A stretch of 64,000 bases of DNA from Mycobacterium sp. SVM_VP21 (GTDB lineage: Bacteria > Actinomycetota > Actinomycetes > Mycobacteriales > Mycobacteriaceae). The notes under the pieces were generated by a model, which had not been told where the DNA came from, made no database searches, and saw only the letters and a program-made list of their open reading frames with translations. The stretch spans positions 4,402,001-4,466,000 of the forward strand of contig CP101406.1 of assembly GCA_024758765.1 (NCBI GenBank), in the 5' to 3' direction. Position numbers and translations under genes: made by a program. This document shows, in pieces, positions 1 to 9,695 of this stretch (positions are counted from its first letter, which is position 1; the number at the start of each line of letters is the position of its first letter).

Positions 1-277
1 GTGCCCCGGCGAGCAATCGAGTGCTGATACCGACCAGCAACTCGACCAGCAGTGCTTCTTTGCCTGCGAAGTGTCGGTAGATGGCCGGGCCGCTGACTCC
101 GGCGGCCGCGCCGATGTCCTCCAACCGCACCGCCGAGTAGCCGCCCTGCGCGAAAAGGCGTTCGGCGGCCGCGAGCAGCTGGCTACGCCGGTCGGACTTC
201 AGCCGGCTGCGCCGGTTTCCCGGCTCGTCATTGCCCGCCGAGTCGGCCGAGATGGACTTAGGAATAGAAGAAACCAT
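1..277 (-). CDS. bkaR: TetR-family repressor of branched-chain keto-acid catabolism, BkaR-like (3' end outside window)
   Basis: The N-terminal 92 residues are present; the gene runs off the left edge. After a basic tail there is a TetR helix-turn-helix at about residues 28-72, including [17 protein letters not shown]. The ATG at 277 follows a GGAGG. It is divergent from fadD35 and next to the sco/acc genes, the same arrangement as Rv2506, which I recall being described as BkaR, a repressor of branched-chain keto-acid genes. Two near-identical palindromes at 307-322 and 2053-2072 are its likely operators. The ligand-binding domain is not visible, so effector specificity cannot be judged. The family is certain; the name rests on synteny. 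Confidence 0.85.
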   Translation of the reverse strand, partial: MVSSIPKSISADSAGNDEPGNRRSRLKSDRRSQLLAAAERLFAQGGYSAVRLEDIGAAAGVSGPAIYRHFAGKEALLVELLVGISTRLLAGA

Positions 278-306
278 CACGCCTCCGCTCCATCGTGGAC
301 ATCTCA

Positions 307-322
307 GTTAATGGCCACTAAC
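307..322. promoter_or_regulatory. Probable BkaR operator 1
   Basis: GTTAATGGCCACTAAC is palindromic at 14 of 16 positions and lies between the divergent regulator and fadD35. It shares GTTAATGG with the site upstream of scoA. It overlaps an in-frame ATG (311), which argues that fadD35 starts further downstream at 380. Assignment to BkaR is inferred from position and from the repeated motif. Confidence 0.65.
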
Positions 323-379
323 GTAACACCCGTCGCCTCGGAACACATCCGGCTTCGGGCGGCACCGGTGGAGGGGCCG

Positions 380-2020
380 ATGGCAACTGCGGTACCCGCG
401 GCACAGGACGCCTTGTCCTACGCCCGCGGCGGGGCCCAGCCCGCCCTGTTGGAGACGACGATTGGCGCGAATCTAGCGACGATCGCCAACGCGTTCGCCG
501 ATCGCGACGCGTTGGTCGACGTTCCGTCGGGTCGGCGGTGGAACTACGCTGAGCTCTTAGCCGATGTGCGCCGGCTGGCAACCGGGCTGCTGCATGCTGG
601 CATCGGCACGGGGGATCGGGTGGGAATCTGGGCGCCCAACTGTGCCGAATGGGTGTTGACCCAGTACGCCACCGCCGAGATCGGCGCGATTTTGGTCAAC
701 GTCAATCCGGCGTACCGCTCCCACGAATTGGCCTATGCGCTCAACCAGTCCGGGGTCGCGATGGTCATCTCGGCTTCGCGTTTCAAGACCTCCGACTACG
801 TCGGCATGCTGGGGGAGGTGGCTCCCGAATGCCCGGATTTGCGCGAGGTGGTGTTCATCGGCGGTTCCCGGTGGCAGCAGCTGGCCGACACGCCGATCGA
901 TGCGACAGCACTGTCGCAGGTGGCCGAGACACTGCATGCCCAGGACCCGATCAATATCCAATACACCTCGGGCACAACCGGTTACCCCAAGGGCGCGACG
1001 CTGAGTCATCGCAATATCCTCAACAACGGCTATCTGGTCGGTGAGCTGCTCGGCTACACCGAGGCGGATCGGATCTGCCTTCCCGTGCCGCTGTATCACT
1101 GCTTCGGTCTGGTGATGGGGAGCCTGGCGGCGACCAGTCACGGCGCGGCCATCGTGTTGCCGGGCCCCGGCTTCGATCCGGCGGCCACGCTGCGAGCGGT
1201 GCGCGATGAGGCGTGCACCAGCCTCTATGGGGTGCCGACCATGTTCATCGCCGAGCTCGGTCTACCCGACTTCGCCGACTACGACCTCGCCAGCCTGCGC
1301 ACCGGAATCATGGCGGGATCGCCGTGCCCGGCCGAGGTGATGCGACGAGTCATCGGCGACATGCACATGACCGGGGTCGCGATCTGCTACGGCATGACCG
1401 AGACCTCCCCAGTCTCGACCCAAACCCGCAGCGAGGACTCGCTGGAGCAGCGAGTGGAGACCGTTGGGCAGGTCGGTCCGCATCTGGAGATCAAGCTGAC
1501 GGACCCGGCCACCGGCGCGATGGTGCCGCGCGGAGAGGTCGGCGAGCTGTGCACTCGCGGCTATTCGGTGATGACCGGCTACTGGAACGACCCGGACAAG
1601 ACCGCGGCGGCCATCGACGCGGACGGCTGGATGCACACCGGCGATCTGGCCGTGATGGACGGCGACGGCTACGTGCGCATCACCGGGCGGATCAAGGACA
1701 TGGTGATCCGCGGCGGGGAGAACATCTACCCGCGCGAGATCGAGGAATTTCTCTACACCCACCCTGACATCCTCGACGCCCAGGTCATCGGCGTGCCCGA
1801 CGAAACGTACGGTGAGGAGCTGATGGCGGTGGTGATGATGCGCGACGGGGCGCCGCCGTTGACCGTGGAGCGGCTGCGGGAATTCTGCACCGGCCGGCTC
1901 GCGCACTTCAAGGTGCCGCGCTACGTGCGGGTCGTGACCGCGTTTCCGATGACAGTCACCGGCAAGGTCCGCAAGGACGAGATGCGCCAGCAGGCGATCG
2001 AGCATTTGAGCGGCGGCTGA
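380..2020 (+). CDS. fadD35: Acyl-CoA synthetase (AMP-forming) FadD35
   Basis: ATP-dependent acyl-CoA ligase of 546 residues. The adenylate-forming P-loop [12 protein letters not shown] is at residues 195-206; the C-terminal part has [19 protein letters not shown] and the catalytic lysine K529 in TVTGKVRK. The ATG at 380 is preceded by GGAGGGG at good spacing and gives the length I recall for the M. tuberculosis protein; in-frame starts at 71 and 311 run through the regulator or operator. It is first in the operon with scoAB and acc genes, so a branched-chain or acetoacetate-type acid substrate is plausible. The chain-length preference cannot be read from sequence. Confidence 0.88.
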   Translation: MATAVPAAQDALSYARGGAQPALLETTIGANLATIANAFADRDALVDVPSGRRWNYAELLADVRRLATGLLHAGIGTGDRVGIWAPNCAEWVLTQYATAEIGAILVNVNPAYRSHELAYALNQSGVAMVISASRFKTSDYVGMLGEVAPECPDLREVVFIGGSRWQQLADTPIDATALSQVAETLHAQDPINIQYTSGTTGYPKGATLSHRNILNNGYLVGELLGYTEADRICLPVPLYHCFGLVMGSLAATSHGAAIVLPGPGFDPAATLRAVRDEACTSLYGVPTMFIAELGLPDFADYDLASLRTGIMAGSPCPAEVMRRVIGDMHMTGVAICYGMTETSPVSTQTRSEDSLEQRVETVGQVGPHLEIKLTDPATGAMVPRGEVGELCTRGYSVMTGYWNDPDKTAAAIDADGWMHTGDLAVMDGDGYVRITGRIKDMVIRGGENIYPREIEEFLYTHPDILDAQVIGVPDETYGEELMAVVMMRDGAPPLTVERLREFCTGRLAHFKVPRYVRVVTAFPMTVTGKVRKDEMRQQAIEHLSGG

Positions 2021-2052
2021 CAGGGCCGCTTGAGAATGGTATTCTTCGGCAT

Positions 2053-2072
2053 CAGTTAATGGATATTAACTG
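2053..2072. promoter_or_regulatory. Probable BkaR operator 2 (upstream of scoA)
   Basis: CAGTTAATGGATATTAACTG has perfect 8-bp arms around GGAT. It lies in the 68-bp gap between fadD35 and scoA and shares the CAGTTAATGG half with the site at 307. This suggests a second controlled start point inside the gene cluster. The scoA ribosome binding site AGGAGG (2078-2083) begins 5 bp after it, so bound repressor would also block any promoter here. Confidence 0.7.
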
Positions 2073-2088
2073 AAATTAGGAGGCGCGA

Positions 2089-2841
2089 GTGGCGATAGAC
2101 AAGGTCGTGGCGACGGCGGCAGAGGCCGTGGCCGACGTGACCGACGGCGCGTCACTGGCGGTAGGCGGGTTCGGACTCTGCGGCATCCCGGAGGCGTTGA
2201 TCGAGGCCCTGCTGCAGCTCGGGGTGACCGATCTGGAGACGGTGTCCAACAACTGCGGTGTCGACGGCGTCGGCCTGGGAGTGCTGTTGGAGCACAAGCG
2301 CATCCGCCGCACCGTCAGCTCCTATGTGGGCGAGAACAAGGAATTCGCCCGCCAGTTCCTGTCCGGCGAACTCGAGGTGGAGCTGACCCCGCAGGGGACC
2401 CTGGCCGAGCGGCTGCGTGCCGGCGGCGCCGGCATCCCGGCGTTCTATACCCCGACCGGTGTGGGTACCCAGGTTGCCGACGGCGGTTTGCCGTGGCGCT
2501 ACGACGGCGCCGGCGGGGTGGCGGTCGCCTCGCCGCCGAAAGAGACCCGGGAGTTCGACGGCCGAACCTATGTCTTGGAGCGGGCGATCCGCACGGACTT
2601 CGCGCTGGTGCACGCTTGGAAGGGTGACCGGCACGGCAACCTCGTCTATCGCGAGGCCGCCGCCAACTTCAACCCGGACTGCGCTGCGGCAGGCCGGATC
2701 ACCATCGCCGAGGTTGAGCACCTGGTCGAGCCCGGCGAGATCTGCCCCGCCGAGGTGCACACCCAGGGAGTCTTCGTGCACCGAGTGGTGCACGTGCCCA
2801 ATCCGATTAAGCGAATCGAGCGGGAGACGGTGCGTTCGTGA
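2089..2841 (+). CDS. scoA: Succinyl-CoA:3-ketoacid CoA-transferase subunit A
   Basis: Subunit A (250 aa) of a family I CoA-transferase that moves CoA from succinyl-CoA to acetoacetate, the end product of leucine breakdown. The family signature [16 protein letters not shown] is at about residues 22-37. The GTG start has AGGAGG 5 bp upstream and lies just after an operator-like palindrome. The stop overlaps the start of scoB (GTGA). I recall that the M. tuberculosis homologue has been proposed to act as an itaconate CoA-transferase, so itaconate is an alternative substrate. Confidence 0.93.
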   Translation: MAIDKVVATAAEAVADVTDGASLAVGGFGLCGIPEALIEALLQLGVTDLETVSNNCGVDGVGLGVLLEHKRIRRTVSSYVGENKEFARQFLSGELEVELTPQGTLAERLRAGGAGIPAFYTPTGVGTQVADGGLPWRYDGAGGVAVASPPKETREFDGRTYVLERAIRTDFALVHAWKGDRHGNLVYREAAANFNPDCAAAGRITIAEVEHLVEPGEICPAEVHTQGVFVHRVVHVPNPIKRIERETVRS

Positions 2842-3479
2842 CCCTCACCAGAGATGAACTGGCCGCACGGGTGGCCGCCGAGCTGCGCGACGGGCAGTAC
2901 GTAAACCTCGGCATCGGACTGCCCACCTTGATTCCCAACCACATCCCCGACGGTGTCAGCGTGGTGCTGCACTCGGAGAACGGAATCCTCGGGGTAGGTC
3001 CCTACCCGTTGCGCGAAGACCTCGATGCCGACCTGATCAACGCCGGAAAAGAAACGGTGACGGTCCTGCCCGGCGCGTCGTTCTTCTCTTCGTCGGCGTC
3101 GTTCGGGGTCATCCGCGGTGGCCATCTTGACGTGGCGGTCCTTGGCGCCATGCAGGTTTCGGCCGCCGGCGACCTAGCCAACTGGATGATCCCCGGCAAG
3201 ATGATCAAAGGCATGGGTGGGGCGATGGACCTGGTGCACGGAGCGCGCCGCGTGATCGTGATGATGGAACACGCCGCCAAAGACGGCAGCGCCAAGATCG
3301 TCGAGCAGTGCACGTTGCCGCTCACCGGCGCCCGCTGCGTTAACCGGATCATCACCGACCTGGCCGTCATCGACGTCACCGAGGCCGGCCTGAAACTGGT
3401 CGAGACCGCCCCGGGCGTCTCCGTCGACGAGGTCGTCGCGAAAACCGACGCTCCGTTGGATCTTTCGGCACTGTCATGA
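2838..3479 (+). CDS. scoB: Succinyl-CoA:3-ketoacid CoA-transferase subunit B
   Basis: Subunit B (213 aa). It carries the family I signature LHSENGILG at about residues 35-43, whose glutamate forms the covalent CoA thioester during transfer. It starts with GTG inside the scoA stop and its own stop overlaps the accD1 ATG, so the three genes are translationally coupled. With ScoA it would reactivate acetoacetate released by the CitE-type lyase further down the operon. Confidence 0.93.
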   Translation: MTLTRDELAARVAAELRDGQYVNLGIGLPTLIPNHIPDGVSVVLHSENGILGVGPYPLREDLDADLINAGKETVTVLPGASFFSSSASFGVIRGGHLDVAVLGAMQVSAAGDLANWMIPGKMIKGMGGAMDLVHGARRVIVMMEHAAKDGSAKIVEQCTLPLTGARCVNRIITDLAVIDVTEAGLKLVETAPGVSVDEVVAKTDAPLDLSALS

Positions 3480-5047
3480 CAGCACCGGCATTCGCTGACG
3501 AGCACCGTCGCCTAGTCGCTGAACTCAACACCAAGCTGGCGGCGGCCGCCCTCGGCGGCAACGAGCAATCCCGGCAGCGCCACGTGGCTCGCGGAAAACT
3601 GTTGCCACGCGACCGGGTTGACCGGTTGCTGGACCCCGGTAGCCCGTTCCTGGAATTGGCGCCGCTGGCTGCCGACGGGATGTACGACGACCAGTGCCCC
3701 GGGGCGGGGATCATCACCGGCATCGGGCGGGTGTCCGGCCGCGAATGCGTGATCGTCGCCAATGACGCCACCGTCAAAGGCGGCACCTACTACCCGGTGA
3801 CGGTCAAGAAGCACCTGCGTGCCCAAGAGGTGGCACTGGGCAACCGGCTGCCCTGCCTGTACCTGGTGGACTCCGGGGGAGCGTTCCTGCCTCGCCAGGA
3901 TGAAGTCTTCCCCGACCGTGAGCATTTCGGCCGGATCTTCTACAACCAGGCCACCATGAGCGCTGCGGGCATTCCACAGATCGCAGCGGTGCTCGGTTCG
4001 TGCACCGCCGGCGGCGCCTACGTCCCGGCGATGAGCGATGAGGCCGTCATCGTCCGGGAGCAGGGCACCATCTTCCTGGGCGGGCCGCCGCTGGTGAAGG
4101 CAGCCACCGGCGAAGTGGTGACTGCCGAAGAACTCGGTGGCGGTGACCTGCACTCCAAGGTCTCCGGGGTCACCGATTACCTCGCCGACGACGACGAGCA
4201 CGCGCTGCGCATCGTGCGCCAGATCGCGGAGACTTTCGGGCCGCGCCCCGAAAGTCCCTGGGAGATCAGCGACTCCGTCGAGCCTCGGCATGACCCGGCC
4301 GAGCTCTACGACGTGGTTCCCCCGGATCCACGGGTGCCCTACGACGTGCGGCAGGTGATCGTTCGGCTGGTCGACGGCAGTGAGTTCAGCGAGTTCAAGG
4401 CCGAGTACGGCAAAACCCTGGTGACCGCGTTCGCGCGCATCCACGGCCACCCGGTCGGGATCATCGCCAACAACGGAGTGCTGTTCGGTGAATCCGCGCT
4501 CAAGGGCGCGCATTTCATCGAACTGTGCGACAAGCGCTCGATCCCGTTGGTGTTCCTGCAGAACATCGCCGGATTCATGGTCGGCCGCGACTATGAAGCC
4601 GGGGGCATCGCCAAGCACGGCGCCAAGATGGTGACCGCGGTGGCGTGTGCGCGCGTGCCCAAGCTGACGGTCGTGATCGGCGGGTCCTACGGGGCGGGCA
4701 ACTACTCCATGTGCGGCCGGGCGTACTCGCCGCGGTTCCTGTGGATGTGGCCCAACGCCCGGATCTCGGTGATGGGCGGCGAGCAGGCCGCGTCAGTGCT
4801 GGCCACCGTGCGCAGCGATCAGCTCGACGCCGCCGGCAAGCCGTGGTCGGCGGCCGACGAGGAAGCCTTCAAGGCCCCGATTCGCGAGCAATATGAAGTG
4901 CAGGGCAACCCGTACTACTCGACCGCCCGGCTGTGGGACGACGGGATCATCGACCCGGCTGACACCAGAACAGTGCTGGGCCTGGCGCTTTCGGTCTGCT
5001 CGAACGCGCCTTTGGACCCGGTCTCCTACGGCGTATTCCGGATGTGA
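3476..5047 (+). CDS. accD1: Acyl-CoA carboxylase carboxyltransferase (beta) subunit AccD1
   Basis: Carboxyltransferase subunit (523 aa) of a biotin-dependent acyl-CoA carboxylase. It has the two crotonase-like halves of the family, with oxyanion glycines in [16 protein letters not shown] in the N-terminal half and [14 protein letters not shown] in the C-terminal half. It pairs with AccA1, seven bases downstream. Synteny and the surrounding leucine pathway point to 3-methylcrotonyl-CoA as substrate, the role reported for the M. tuberculosis AccA1-AccD1 complex. Its start overlaps the scoB stop by 4 bp. Confidence 0.92.
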   Translation: MTAPAFADEHRRLVAELNTKLAAAALGGNEQSRQRHVARGKLLPRDRVDRLLDPGSPFLELAPLAADGMYDDQCPGAGIITGIGRVSGRECVIVANDATVKGGTYYPVTVKKHLRAQEVALGNRLPCLYLVDSGGAFLPRQDEVFPDREHFGRIFYNQATMSAAGIPQIAAVLGSCTAGGAYVPAMSDEAVIVREQGTIFLGGPPLVKAATGEVVTAEELGGGDLHSKVSGVTDYLADDDEHALRIVRQIAETFGPRPESPWEISDSVEPRHDPAELYDVVPPDPRVPYDVRQVIVRLVDGSEFSEFKAEYGKTLVTAFARIHGHPVGIIANNGVLFGESALKGAHFIELCDKRSIPLVFLQNIAGFMVGRDYEAGGIAKHGAKMVTAVACARVPKLTVVIGGSYGAGNYSMCGRAYSPRFLWMWPNARISVMGGEQAASVLATVRSDQLDAAGKPWSAADEEAFKAPIREQYEVQGNPYYSTARLWDDGIIDPADTRTVLGLALSVCSNAPLDPVSYGVFRM

Positions 5048-5053
5048 GCGCAG

Positions 5054-7132
5054 ATGTTTGAAACCGTACTGATAGCCAATCGCGGTGAGATCGCGGTGCG
5101 GGTGATCCGTACCCTGCGCCGGATGGGCATCCGATCCGTAGCCGTCTACAGCGACGCCGATGCCGGGGCGCGCCATGTGTGCGAAGCCGACACCGCGGTG
5201 CGGCTTGGTCCCGCGCCGGTGCTGGAGAGCTACCTGTCGATACCCAAGGTGCTCGAGGCCGCTGCGTCCACCGGCGCCCAAGCCATTCACCCCGGCTACG
5301 GATTCCTTTCCGAGAACGCCGGCTTCGCGGCCGCCTGCCAGCGGGCCGGAGTGGTTTTCATCGGGCCGCCGGCCCGGGCCATCGAGGTGATGGGCGACAA
5401 GATCTCGGCGAAGAACACCGTCACCGCCTTTGAGGTGCCGGTGGTTCCGGGTATCGCCAAACCTGGTCTGTCCGATGACGACCTGGTGGCCGCGGCCGGC
5501 GAGATCGGCTACCCGGTGCTGATCAAGCCGTCGGCCGGCGGTGGTGGCAAAGGCATGCACCTGGTCGAAGACCCGGCTCAACTGCGCCCGGCGCTGGCCA
5601 CCGCACGGCGCGAAGCGGCCTCGGCGTTCGGCGACGACACCTTGTTCTTGGAGCGATTCGTGCTGCGGCCGCGCCACATCGAGGTGCAGGTGCTCGCCGA
5701 CACCCACGGCAACGTGGTGCATCTCGGCGAACGCGAATGCAGCCTGCAGCGACGCCACCAGAAGGTGATCGAGGAGGCGCCGTCGCCGCTGCTGGACGCC
5801 GCCACCCGGGACCGGATTGGCGCGGCGGCCTGCAACACCGCCCGCAGCGTGGACTACGTCGGCGCCGGCACGGTGGAATTCATCGTCTCCGCCGATCGTC
5901 CGGATGAGTTCTTCTTCATGGAGATGAACACCCGGTTGCAGGTGGAACACCCCGTCACCGAAGCGATCACCGGCCTGGACCTGGTCGAGTGGCAGTTGCG
6001 GGTGGCCGCCGGGGAGAAACTGTCCTTCACCCAGGACGACATCACCTTCACCGGGCACGCAGTAGAAGCCCGGGTGTATGCGGAAGACCCGGCTCGCGGC
6101 TTCCTGCCCACCGGCGGACGAGTATTGGCGGTGCACGAGCCCGCCGGCGGTTCAGCGAGGCTCGACGGAGGAGAGGCGAAGCTGGGACGGCCGCATGGAC
6201 CCGGCGCGGGGGTGCGGGTGGACTCGTCGTTGCAGGACGGCACCGTCGTCGGCAGCGACTACGACCCGATGCTGTCCAAGGTGATTGCGCACGGCTCCGA
6301 CCGGGCGCAGGCACTGGCGCGCCTGGATGCGGCATTGGCCGGCACGGCGGTGTTCGGAGTCCAGACCAACATCGAGTTTCTGCGGTTTCTGCTGGCCGAT
6401 GAGCGGGTGGTCGCCGGTGACCTGGACACCGAGCTGCTGGACGCCCGGTCGGGCGATTTCACACCGATGCCCGCCCCCGACGATGTGTTGGCCGCCGGTG
6501 GCCTCTATCGCCAGTGGGCGTTGTCCGGGCGATTTCGGCGCGGTAATCACCGCTCAGCGGGCGAAACCGCGCCGAAATCGCTGTGGGCGGCCCCGAGCGG
6601 ATGGCGCATCGGCGCGGCGGCGCCGGTGCGCACCGAGATGCACACCCCACTGCGCACCGAGACGGTGTCGGTGTGGGGCCTGCCCGACGCCGCGCAGGTG
6701 CAGATCGGCGACGGCGAGATCCAGAGCGCCAGCGCCCATGTCGAAGGCGATCAGCTGATCGCGACCGTGGCCGGGCGGCAACGCCGCTACCTGTTCGCCG
6801 AGGACGACGGTCAACTGTGGATCAGCGACGAACGCGGAACCTGGCAGCTGCGAGAGGCCGAAGTGGTGCGGGTGCACCGCGGCGGCGCAACCCGCAGCGC
6901 AGAGATCGCCAGCCCGATGCCGGGCACCGTGATCGCCGTCGCTGTGGAGTCGGAATCCGCTGTCGGCGAAGGTGACCCGGTGGTGGTGGTGGAGGCGATG
7001 AAGATGGAGCACACCCTGACCGCCCCGATTTGCGGCCGGGTGCAGGTGTTGGTTGCCGTGGGCGAGCAAGTGAAGGTGGATCAGGTGCTGGCGCGGCTGA
7101 TCCCGGACGGAGAGACCGAGGAAGCGAAATGA
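5054..7132 (+). CDS. accA1: Acyl-CoA carboxylase biotin carboxylase/BCCP subunit AccA1, with two in-frame insertions
   Basis: Alpha subunit (692 aa): biotin carboxylase domain (residues 1-450, with [12 protein letters not shown] and HIEVQV motifs) and C-terminal biotinyl domain with EAMKMEH, biotinylated lysine K650. It supplies carboxybiotin to AccD1. It is about 38 residues longer than the M. tuberculosis protein as I recall it (654). Most of the excess is explained by two repeat-derived insertions that keep the frame: a 57-bp unit at 6150-6206 (residues about 366-384) and a large palindrome at 6529-6581 (residues about 492-510). Both fall outside the ATP-grasp core and the biotinyl domain. 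The stop overlaps the fadE19 ATG. Confidence 0.93.
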   Translation: MFETVLIANRGEIAVRVIRTLRRMGIRSVAVYSDADAGARHVCEADTAVRLGPAPVLESYLSIPKVLEAAASTGAQAIHPGYGFLSENAGFAAACQRAGVVFIGPPARAIEVMGDKISAKNTVTAFEVPVVPGIAKPGLSDDDLVAAAGEIGYPVLIKPSAGGGGKGMHLVEDPAQLRPALATARREAASAFGDDTLFLERFVLRPRHIEVQVLADTHGNVVHLGERECSLQRRHQKVIEEAPSPLLDAATRDRIGAAACNTARSVDYVGAGTVEFIVSADRPDEFFFMEMNTRLQVEHPVTEAITGLDLVEWQLRVAAGEKLSFTQDDITFTGHAVEARVYAEDPARGFLPTGGRVLAVHEPAGGSARLDGGEAKLGRPHGPGAGVRVDSSLQDGTVVGSDYDPMLSKVIAHGSDRAQALARLDAALAGTAVFGVQTNIEFLRFLLADERVVAGDLDTELLDARSGDFTPMPAPDDVLAAGGLYRQWALSGRFRRGNHRSAGETAPKSLWAAPSGWRIGAAAPVRTEMHTPLRTETVSVWGLPDAAQVQIGDGEIQSASAHVEGDQLIATVAGRQRRYLFAEDDGQLWISDERGTWQLREAEVVRVHRGGATRSAEIASPMPGTVIAVAVESESAVGEGDPVVVVEAMKMEHTLTAPICGRVQVLVAVGEQVKVDQVLARLIPDGETEEAK
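6144..6206 (+). repeat. 57-bp repeat unit inserted in frame in accA1
   Basis: The sequence from GGTTCAGCGAGG through GAGAGGCGAAGCTGGGAC to CCCGGCG is a diverged copy of the 57-bp unit tandemly repeated at 24361-24526. CCGGCG occurs at 6144-6149 and again at 6201-6206, exactly 57 bp apart, as if one unit had been added with a 6-bp duplication. The length is a multiple of three, so it adds 19 residues including [17 protein letters not shown] without breaking the frame. Confidence 0.85.
6529..6581. repeat. 16-bp inverted repeat (large hairpin) inside accA1
   Basis: GCGATTTCGGCGCGGT (6529-6544) is exactly complementary to ACCGCGCCGAAATCGC (6566-6581). Between them, CCGCT-C-AGCGG (6550-6560) is a second perfect palindrome nested symmetrically, with 5-nt internal loops on each side. 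The 7-bp direct repeat GTGGGCG flanks the structure at 6514-6520 and 6583-6589, 69 bp apart, an in-frame distance. It encodes an Arg/Gly-rich stretch and looks like an inserted palindromic element. Confidence 0.8.
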
Positions 7133-8289
7133 CCACGACGGAGGCAGGAAGCCTGCCGAGCCACTACCAGGACCTGCGCGACACCGTCGCCGAGTTCGCC
7201 CGCACCGTCGTCGCCCCGGTGGCGGCCAAACACGACGAAGAACACAGCTTCCCCTACGAAGTCATCGCCAAGATGGGGGAGATGGGCCTGTTCGGCCTGC
7301 CCTTCCCCGAAGAGTACGGCGGCATGGGCGGCGACTACTTCGCCCTGGCGCTCGCCCTGGAGGAACTCGGCAAGGTCGATCAGTCGGTGGCGATGACGTT
7401 GGAGGCCGGCGTGGGCCTGGGCGCGATGCCGATCTACCGGTTCGGCAGCAAAGAACAGAAGCAGACCTGGCTGCCGGATCTGGTCACCGGTCGCACCCTG
7501 GCCGGCTTCGGCCTGACCGAGCCGGGCGCCGGCTCCGACGCCGGCGGCACCCGCACCACCGCCCGCCTCGACGGCGACGAGTGGGTCATCAACGGCACCA
7601 AGCAGTTCATCACCAACTCCGGCACCGACATCACCTCGCTGGTCACCGTCACCGCCGTCACCGGCACCCGCCCTGATGGACGCAAGGAGATCTCCACGAT
7701 CATCGTGCCTTCCGGCACAGCGGGATTCACCGTGGAACCGGCCTACAACAAGGTCGGCTGGAACGCCTCGGACACCCACCCGCTCACCTTCGCCGACGCC
7801 CGTGTTCCCCAGGCCAACCTGCTCGGCGAAGAAGGGCGGGGCTACGCGAACTTCCTGTCCATCCTGGACGAGGGCCGCATCGCGATCGCCGCGGTCGCCA
7901 CTGGGGTGGCGCAGGGCTGCGTCGACGAAAGCGTCAAGTACGCCGGCGAGCGTGAGGCGTTCGGCCAGACCATCGGCTCCTACCAGGCGATCAGCTTCAA
8001 GATCGCCCGGATGGAGGCACGTGCCCACGTCGCCCGGACCGCCTACTACGACGCCGCCGCGAAGATGTTGGCGGGCAAGCCGTTCAAGAAGGAAGCGGCG
8101 ATCGCCAAGATGATCTCCTCGGAGGCAGCGATGGACAACGCTCGCGACGCCACCCAGATCCACGGCGGCTATGGCTTCATCAACGAATACCCGGTGGCCC
8201 GGCACTACCGCGACAGCAAGATCCTCGAGATCGGCGAGGGCACCACCGAGGTGCAGCTCATGCTGATCGCACGATCGTTGGGGTTGTAA
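7129..8289 (+). CDS. fadE19: Acyl-CoA dehydrogenase FadE19
   Basis: FAD-dependent acyl-CoA dehydrogenase (386 aa). Family motifs are [14 protein letters not shown] (about residues 124-137) and the C-terminal [16 protein letters not shown], followed by [12 protein letters not shown], in which the glutamate of GEGT is at the position of the catalytic base in short/branched-chain enzymes. The ATG at 7129 overlaps the accA1 stop (ATGA). In this operon, just before the carboxylase step, an isovaleryl-CoA or 2-methylbutyryl-CoA dehydrogenase role is the natural inference. The stop codon sits immediately before the inserted hairpin element at 8300. Confidence 0.9.
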   Translation: MTTTEAGSLPSHYQDLRDTVAEFARTVVAPVAAKHDEEHSFPYEVIAKMGEMGLFGLPFPEEYGGMGGDYFALALALEELGKVDQSVAMTLEAGVGLGAMPIYRFGSKEQKQTWLPDLVTGRTLAGFGLTEPGAGSDAGGTRTTARLDGDEWVINGTKQFITNSGTDITSLVTVTAVTGTRPDGRKEISTIIVPSGTAGFTVEPAYNKVGWNASDTHPLTFADARVPQANLLGEEGRGYANFLSILDEGRIAIAAVATGVAQGCVDESVKYAGEREAFGQTIGSYQAISFKIARMEARAHVARTAYYDAAAKMLAGKPFKKEAAIAKMISSEAAMDNARDATQIHGGYGFINEYPVARHYRDSKILEIGEGTTEVQLMLIARSLGL

Positions 8290-8403
8290 TGAGCAAGACC
8301 CGCGAGTGGCAATCTCACGACGGGGCGACGGCGTGTCGCGTCGTGAGATTGCCACTCGACGAAGGGAAACGGGGCAGGAGAAGGGAAGCGGTGTGAGCAA
8401 GAC
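8289..8403. repeat. Hairpin element inserted at the start of the MaoC-like gene, with 10-bp target duplication
   Basis: CGAGTGGCAATCTCACGACG (8303-8322) is the exact reverse complement of 8339-8358, and CGAC/GTCG (8326-8329, 8335-8338) continues the stem inside the loop. TGAGCAAGAC occurs at 8290-8299 and again at 8394-8403, flanking the element. The upstream copy keeps an ATG overlapping the fadE19 stop and opens a 34-codon ORF (MSKTREW...) whose stop overlaps the GTG of the MaoC-like gene (VSKTVEQ). The simplest reading is that a 104-bp insertion duplicated the original first codons. Confidence 0.85.
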
Positions 8404-8878
8404 GGTCGAGCAGCGCGGGCTGTGGTTCGAGGAATACGAGATCGGCACCACCTACCTGCACCGGCCCGGACGCACCATCACCGAAGCCGACAACGTGCTG
8501 TTCACCACGTTGACGATGAACACCCAATCGCTGCACCTGGATGCGGCGTGGGCGGCCCAGCAGCCGGGCTTTCGCGGTGAGCGCCTGGTGAATTCGATGT
8601 TCACCCTCTCCACGCTGGTCGGCCTGTCGGTGGCACAGCTGACGTTGGGCACCATCGTGGCCAACCTGGGCTTCTCGGAGGTGTCGTTTCCTAAGCCGGT
8701 GTTTCACGGCGACACGCTGTATGCCGAGACGGTGTGCACCGACAAGCGGGAGTCCAAGAGCCGTCCCGGCGAGGGCATCGTGACGTTGGAACACGTCGGG
8801 CGTAACCAGAACGGCGACATCGTCGCCCGCGCGGTGCGCACCACTTTGGTGCGCAAGCGGCCCGAGGACCAACAGTGA
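8393..8878 (+). CDS. MaoC-like (R)-specific enoyl-CoA hydratase, Rv2499c-like
   Basis: Hot-dog-fold MaoC-type dehydratase (161 aa) with conserved elements [18 protein letters not shown] near residue 26, the [14 protein letters not shown] helix, and [13 protein letters not shown]. The GTG at 8393 gives [15 protein letters not shown], matching the duplicated MSKT at 8289. In the pathway it would hydrate 3-methylglutaconyl-CoA (leucine) or itaconyl-CoA before cleavage by CitE; the itaconyl-CoA role is what I recall for the M. tuberculosis homologue. Its stop overlaps the citE GTG by 4 bp. The inserted hairpin element now separates it from fadE19. Confidence 0.85.
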   Translation: MSKTVEQRGLWFEEYEIGTTYLHRPGRTITEADNVLFTTLTMNTQSLHLDAAWAAQQPGFRGERLVNSMFTLSTLVGLSVAQLTLGTIVANLGFSEVSFPKPVFHGDTLYAETVCTDKRESKSRPGEGIVTLEHVGRNQNGDIVARAVRTTLVRKRPEDQQ

Positions 8879-9672
8879 GCACCGGCCCGGCCTGGCTGTT
8901 CTGCCCGGCGGACCGCCCGGAGCGCTACGGCAAAGCGGCGGCGGTCGCCGACGTGGTGATCCTGGACCTGGAAGACGGTGTGGCCGCGGCAGATCGGCCC
9001 GCTGCCCGCGAAGCGCTGCGCAGCACCCCCCTCGACCCGGAGCGGACCGTGGTGCGGGTGAACCCCGCCGGGACCGAGGACCAGGCTCGCGACTTGGAGG
9101 CCCTGGCCGACACCGCCTACACCACGGTGATGCTGGCCAAGACCGAATCCGCCGCTGAGGTCGCCGCACTGGCACCCCGGCAGGTGGTGGCCCTGATCGA
9201 GACCCCACGCGGCGCGGTGTTCTGCGCCGAGATCGCCGCCGCGCAGCAATGCGTCGCGATGATGTGGGGTGCCGAAGATCTGGTCGCGGCCATGGGCGGA
9301 GGTTCCAGCCGGCACGCTGATGGCCGGTATCGCGATGTAGCCCGGCACGTGCGCTCCAGTGTGCTGTTGGCGGCATCGACGTTCGGCCGGGCCGCGCTGG
9401 ACGCCGTCTACCTCAACATCGGCGACCTCGACGGGCTCAAAGCCGAAGCGCTCGATGGCGCCGCGGTCGGATTCGCTGCTACGGTGTGCATCCACCCGAG
9501 CCAGATCGCGGTGGTCCGCGACGCCTATCGGCCTGCCCCGGAACGGGTTGACTGGGCGCGCAGGGTGCTCGCCGCGGCGCAGTCCGAGCGCGGGGTGTTC
9601 GCGTTCGAAGGACAGATGGTCGATTCCCCGGTGCTGCGGCACGCGGAAGCCATCCTGCGGCGAGCGGATTGA
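8875..9672 (+). CDS. citE: CitE-like beta-hydroxyacyl-CoA lyase
   Basis: CitE/HpcH family TIM-barrel lyase (265 aa) with the Mg-binding patterns [12 protein letters not shown] near the N-terminus, a conserved [10 protein letters not shown] strand, and [14 protein letters not shown]. It is a stand-alone CitE with no citrate lyase alpha or gamma subunits nearby. The Rv2498c homologue is, as I recall, a lyase acting on citramalyl-CoA and 3-hydroxy-3-methylglutaryl-CoA, joining itaconate disposal and leucine degradation; the MaoC and Sco neighbours fit. The GTG start overlaps the previous stop. Confidence 0.88.
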   Translation: MSTGPAWLFCPADRPERYGKAAAVADVVILDLEDGVAAADRPAAREALRSTPLDPERTVVRVNPAGTEDQARDLEALADTAYTTVMLAKTESAAEVAALAPRQVVALIETPRGAVFCAEIAAAQQCVAMMWGAEDLVAAMGGGSSRHADGRYRDVARHVRSSVLLAASTFGRAALDAVYLNIGDLDGLKAEALDGAAVGFAATVCIHPSQIAVVRDAYRPAPERVDWARRVLAAAQSERGVFAFEGQMVDSPVLRHAEAILRRAD

Positions 9673-9695
9673 CGCACCAGGAGGACTGACACCGC

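Noticed and set aside
71..379. N-terminal extension of FadD35 to an upstream start at 71 or 311
   Set aside because: It would run through the divergent regulator coding region or the operator; the ATG at 380 has a ribosome binding site and family length.
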